Positions 61,140-64,000 of a stretch of DNA of 64,000 nucleotides are shown piece by piece (the stretch's first letter is position 1; every line of letters starts with the position of its first letter). Location of the stretch: contig CAXBIS010000001.1 of the NCBI GenBank assembly GCA_963975885.1, positions 270,297 through 334,296 on the forward strand, given 5' to 3'. The stretch comes from Pseudazoarcus sp963975885. GTDB lineage: Bacteria > Pseudomonadota > Gammaproteobacteria > Burkholderiales > Rhodocyclaceae. Position numbers and translations under genes: made by a program. Under the pieces are notes generated by a model. The model did no database searches. It was not told where the DNA came from and worked only from the letters and a program-made list of their open reading frames with translations.

Positions 61140-61984
61140 GCGTTCTGATTGTCGGATCCACATCGGTGATCGGCCGGGCCATCGCGGCGCGCCTGGAGGC
61201 GCGCTGCGTGGTGAAGACGGCGGGGCGGCGGGAAGCGGATTTTCACTTCGACCTGAGTCGCTGGCAGGAACTGCCCGCGGTGTCGGAGTCATTCGACGTG
61301 GTGGTGCACGTCGCTGCCGATTTCGGCGGTGAAGGCGATCCGGACATGGTGCGCGCCGAGGTGGTCAATGCCGCGGGAACGCTCTCGGCCTGTGCGCTTG
61401 CCCGCCAGGTGGGCGCCAGACATTTCGTGCTGATGTCGTCCATCTTCGCCACCTACCGCGCGGGAGATCCGTATTACGGCATCTACGCATTGTCCAAGCG
61501 TCACGGCGAAGATGTCGCGCGGCTGCATTGTGCGGCCGGCGGGATGGATCTGACCATACTGCGGCCCAGCCAGGTCTACGATGATCGCGGAGATTGCCGG
61601 CGTCATCAGGGGCTGTTCTACATGATGGCCGATCGTGCTCAGGCGGGAGAGGAGATCACGCTCTACGGCGCGCACGATGCGCGTCGCAACTACATTCATC
61701 TGGACGACCTCGCGGAGACCGTGGCGCGCGTGGTCGACCAGCGCTGCATCGGAGAGTACGCCTGCGCGCATCCCCGCTCGGTGCGTCTGGGCGAAATGGC
61801 CCAGGCCGCCTTTGCCGCCTTTGATCAGGATCGGCAAGCCCGCTTCCTGCCCGACAAGCCGGCGCTGTCCGACCTGCCCGAGATCGACGACTTCGCGCTC
61901 TACGACCGCATCGACTTCTGGCCCCGCATCGATGTTGCACAAGGCTATCGGCGCATCCGCGCCTGTCGGGAGGCGGGTGCTTGA
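61136..61984 (+). CDS. NAD-dependent epimerase/dehydratase
   Basis: GTG 61136 overlaps the previous stop (GTGA) and gives 282 residues. The nucleotide-binding loop reads LIVGSTSVIGRAIA, a variant of GxxGxxG. The YGIYALSKRHGED segment near 118 supplies the YxxxK catalytic pair and RNYIHLDDLAETVARVV near 183 is the usual family stretch. It probably makes or modifies a nucleotide sugar used with the downstream aminotransferase. Confidence 0.86.
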   Translation: MSVLIVGSTSVIGRAIAARLEARCVVKTAGRREADFHFDLSRWQELPAVSESFDVVVHVAADFGGEGDPDMVRAEVVNAAGTLSACALARQVGARHFVLMSSIFATYRAGDPYYGIYALSKRHGEDVARLHCAAGGMDLTILRPSQVYDDRGDCRRHQGLFYMMADRAQAGEEITLYGAHDARRNYIHLDDLAETVARVVDQRCIGEYACAHPRSVRLGEMAQAAFAAFDQDRQARFLPDKPALSDLPEIDDFALYDRIDFWPRIDVAQGYRRIRACREAGA

Positions 61985-62955
61985 CCACGGTCATGGTCAC
62001 CGGCGTGGGGGCGATCATGGGCTACGGCCTGCTCCGCTCCCTGCGCCAGGCGCGGCCGCACGTGCGGCTGATTGGCGCCGACATCCATGCCGATGCGGTG
62101 GGGCAGGCCTGGTGCGACGCCTTCGAGCACGCTCCGCTCACCTCGAGTGCCGCTTACCCCGAGTGGCTGCGCGATGTCGTCGCGCGACATGCGGTCGAAC
62201 TGCTCATTCCCGGCTTCGAGCAGGACGTGCATCGGTTGTCGTCCGAGCGCGACATGCTCGCCGGACTGGATTGCGCGATGGTCTTGAACGACGCCCGGCT
62301 GGTCGAGCTGTCGCAGGACAAGTGGGCGATGCACCAGGAACTCCGGGCTGTGGGCGACGAGCTACGCATCCCGTCCTTTCTGGAAGGAGATTTCGACGCA
62401 CTCGCCGCCATGCTGGGATTACCGTTCATCCTCAAGCCGCGCCGCAGCTACGCGGGCAAGGGGCTTGTGCGTGTGCAGTGCCGGGATGACTTCGCCGCGC
62501 ATGCGGCCAGCCTCGGGGAAGTCCTGATGGCGCAGCCGCTGATCGGTTGCGATGACGAGGAATACACCGTCGGCGTGTTCGGCGACGGGCGCGGGGCGGT
62601 GAGTTGTGCCATCACGATGCGCCGCCGCCTGGCCCTGGACGGGGCCACCGCCAAAGCCTGGGTGTGCCAGGACGCGTCACTCGACGACGCGGTGTGCAGG
62701 CTGTGCAGGCACTTCCGGCCCGTCGGGCCGACCAATCTGCAGTTCCGCAGGGATGCTGCGGGCTGGAAGCTGCTCGAGATCAACCCCAGGGTTTCTTCGA
62801 CGACCTCGATGCGCGCCGCCTTCGGATACAACGAGGGCGCCATGTGCATGGACTACTATCTGGACGGTGCTCTGCCCGCGCAGCCGCGCATTCGGTCCGG
62901 GTTCGCGGTGCGATACATCCAGGACTACGTCATCCATGATCGGGATCATTTCTGA
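61981..62955 (+). CDS. ATP-grasp ligase
   Basis: TTG 61981 overlaps the previous stop (TTGA) and gives 324 residues. The N-terminal pre-ATP-grasp domain has TGVGAIMGYGLLRSL; the ATP-grasp domain shows LPFILKPRRSYAGKGLVRV near 142 and the metal-binding GWKLLEINPRVSSTTS near 262. This resembles carbamoyl-phosphate-synthase-like/PylC-like ligases that join a carboxylate to an amine. In this cassette it may acylate an amino sugar with an amino acid. That is inference. Confidence 0.87.
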   Translation: MTTVMVTGVGAIMGYGLLRSLRQARPHVRLIGADIHADAVGQAWCDAFEHAPLTSSAAYPEWLRDVVARHAVELLIPGFEQDVHRLSSERDMLAGLDCAMVLNDARLVELSQDKWAMHQELRAVGDELRIPSFLEGDFDALAAMLGLPFILKPRRSYAGKGLVRVQCRDDFAAHAASLGEVLMAQPLIGCDDEEYTVGVFGDGRGAVSCAITMRRRLALDGATAKAWVCQDASLDDAVCRLCRHFRPVGPTNLQFRRDAAGWKLLEINPRVSSTTSMRAAFGYNEGAMCMDYYLDGALPAQPRIRSGFAVRYIQDYVIHDRDHF

Positions 62956-63616
62956 CATTCACGGCAACCGCGCGGCCCTGCTGGCGGTGCTGTCCCGGCT
63001 CGACGAAATCGGCGTCTCGCACATCGTCTGCCTCGGAGACACGGCTGGCTATTACAGCCAGGTCAATGAATGCTGCGAATTGCTGCGCGGGCGCGGCGTG
63101 TTCTGCCTGATGGGCAATCACGACTGGTATCTGGTGTCGGGTGCGCGCAGTCACCGGTCCAGCAGCGCCAATGCCTGTCTGGACTATCAGCGAGAGGTGA
63201 TCACGGCGGACAATCTGGCATGGCTTGCTTCGCTGTCTCCGTCCGCCCGAAGGTACGGGATCCGTCTGGCGCATGGCGGCTGGATCGACCCGCTCGAAGA
63301 GTACGTGAGCCCCACGGAAGACTATTTCGGCGCATTCGAGGGGTGCTGGTTCGCTTCGGGCCACACGCATGTGCCTTGCATCTTCTCGGGCGGGGGCAAG
63401 ACCTGGTGCAATCCCGGTTCGGTCGGGCAACCCCGTGACGGCGACCCGCGCGCCTCGTTTGCCCTTTGGGACGGCGAGCATTTCGAACTGCACCGCGTGG
63501 ACTACGACATCGCCGCCACCCGACAAGCGATGGCGGACGCCGGCTTCCCGCCCCGTTTCCACGAAAATCTCGTCACCGGCACGCGCATCGGCGGCGCGGT
63601 CAGCGCCAACCCATGA
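62936..63616 (+). CDS. Calcineurin-like metallophosphoesterase
   Basis: ATG 62936 gives 226 residues, overlapping the ATP-grasp gene by 20 bp. The metal-binding motifs are complete: IISDIHGNRAALLAVL (DxH), VCLGDTAGYY (GDxx), CLMGNHDWYL (GNHD) and WFASGHTHVPCI (GHTH). The domain is the YfcE/MJ0936-like small phosphodiesterase type. Co-occurrence with ATP-grasp and sugar genes suggests a role on a phosphorylated intermediate, but the substrate is unknown. Confidence 0.9.
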   Translation: MIGIISDIHGNRAALLAVLSRLDEIGVSHIVCLGDTAGYYSQVNECCELLRGRGVFCLMGNHDWYLVSGARSHRSSSANACLDYQREVITADNLAWLASLSPSARRYGIRLAHGGWIDPLEEYVSPTEDYFGAFEGCWFASGHTHVPCIFSGGGKTWCNPGSVGQPRDGDPRASFALWDGEHFELHRVDYDIAATRQAMADAGFPPRFHENLVTGTRIGGAVSANP

Positions 63617-64000
63617 ACATACCGTTCAACAAGCCCTACATGACCGGCGACGAGCTTCGCTGCATTGCCGAGGCCCATGCCGCCGGCCATCTGGCCGGAG
63701 ACGGCGAATTCACCCGTCAGTGTTCGCGCTGGCTGGAACAGCGCACCGGCTGCCGGCGGGCCTTGCTGACGCATTCGTGCACCGCGGCGCTCGAGATGGC
63801 TGCCATGCTGACCGGCCTGGAGCCGGGCGACGAAGTCATCATGCCGTCCTTCAATTTCGTGTCTGCCGCCAACGCCGTTGTCTTGCGCGGCGCGAAGCCG
63901 GTGTTCGTCGATATCCGGCCGGACACGCTCAATATCGACGAAACCCGGATCGAGGCAGCGATCACGCCCCGTACGAGAGCGATCGTGCCCGTGCATTACG
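63613..64000 (+). CDS. rffA: WecE/RffA-type sugar aminotransferase, 3' end outside window
   Basis: ATG 63613 begins a frame open to the window end (129 codons). It starts NIPFNKPYMTGDELRCIAEA and contains LAGDGEFTRQCSRWLEQRTG, LLTHSCTAALEMAAML, EVIMPSFNFVSAANAVVLRG and VFVDIRPDTLNIDE. These closely match dTDP-4-amino-4,6-dideoxygalactose transaminase, a PLP enzyme of the DegT/DnrJ/EryC1/StrS family that makes dTDP-Fuc4N. The PLP lysine is beyond the window. It overlaps the phosphoesterase stop by 4 bp. Confidence 0.92.
   Translation, partial: MNIPFNKPYMTGDELRCIAEAHAAGHLAGDGEFTRQCSRWLEQRTGCRRALLTHSCTAALEMAAMLTGLEPGDEVIMPSFNFVSAANAVVLRGAKPVFVDIRPDTLNIDETRIEAAITPRTRAIVPVHY

Noticed and set aside
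1..64000. tRNA, rRNA, insertion sequences, prophage
   Set aside because: No cloverleaf-like segments, transposase motifs, terminal inverted repeats or phage genes were recognised by eye.

Overview
The window is a GC-rich, densely packed Gram-negative chromosome segment. Gene content and order (maf-rlmH-rsfS-nadD, an aminoglycoside-kinase-type thrB, polA, a gspE-to-gspD type II secretion operon and large surface-polysaccharide loci) suggest a betaproteobacterium, probably of the Rhodocyclales (Azoarcus/Thauera type). This is judged from gene families and style, not from a search. No rRNA, tRNA, prophage or insertion sequence was found.

Layout. 1-5002 (minus strand): housekeeping genes maf (cut by the window edge), rlmH, rsfS, nadD, a membrane protein, thrB, a DUF2782 protein and a LOG-family hydrolase. 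5094-7799 (plus): polA. 7796-13772: a WbpV/WbpL/WbpM-like module that starts glycan synthesis (epimerase, polyprenyl-phosphate sugar-phosphate transferase, UDP-GlcNAc 4,6-dehydratase), followed by two glycosyltransferases. 13851-24379: a type II secretion operon (gspE,F,G,H,I,J,K,L,M, a short GspC/GspN-like gene, gspD), then a small lipoprotein gene. 24826-28747: a more AT-rich stretch with two secreted proteins, a parvulin isomerase and two terminators; these are candidate clients of the secretion system. 28801-64000: a large surface-polysaccharide locus. It opens with an ABC exporter (Wzm/Wzt with C-terminal sugar-binding domain), methyltransferases, one fused to a kinase-like domain, a Stf0 sulfotransferase and many multi-domain glycosyltransferases. 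An exported lysyl-endopeptidase-like protease lies inside it. The locus ends in an amino-sugar cassette (WbqC, GT2, NAD-dependent epimerase, ATP-grasp, phosphoesterase, WecE-type aminotransferase cut by the window edge).

The most striking feature is at 48641-48805. Three identical 32-bp direct repeats are separated by unrelated 34-bp and 35-bp segments, the geometry of a type I-C CRISPR array. They sit inside a SEC-C/TPR/glycosyltransferase gene (47964-49512). Removing two repeat-spacer units (133 bp) rejoins the two halves into one 471-codon frame. A paralogue in this window (44657-47128) aligns straight across the junction. The simplest reading is a young, off-target ('neo-CRISPR') array formed by spacer integration into a 32-bp stretch of normal coding sequence. 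It breaks the gene but could be reversed by recombination between repeats. No cas genes are present here, so any acquisition machinery would have to be elsewhere.

How the genes fit together: the WbpL/WbpM-like genes and the locus after 28801 look like one surface-glycan (O-antigen-type) pathway with initiation, assembly, possible end-capping, sulfation and ABC export, interrupted by a secretion operon. The secretion system probably exports at least some of the neighbouring signal-peptide proteins.
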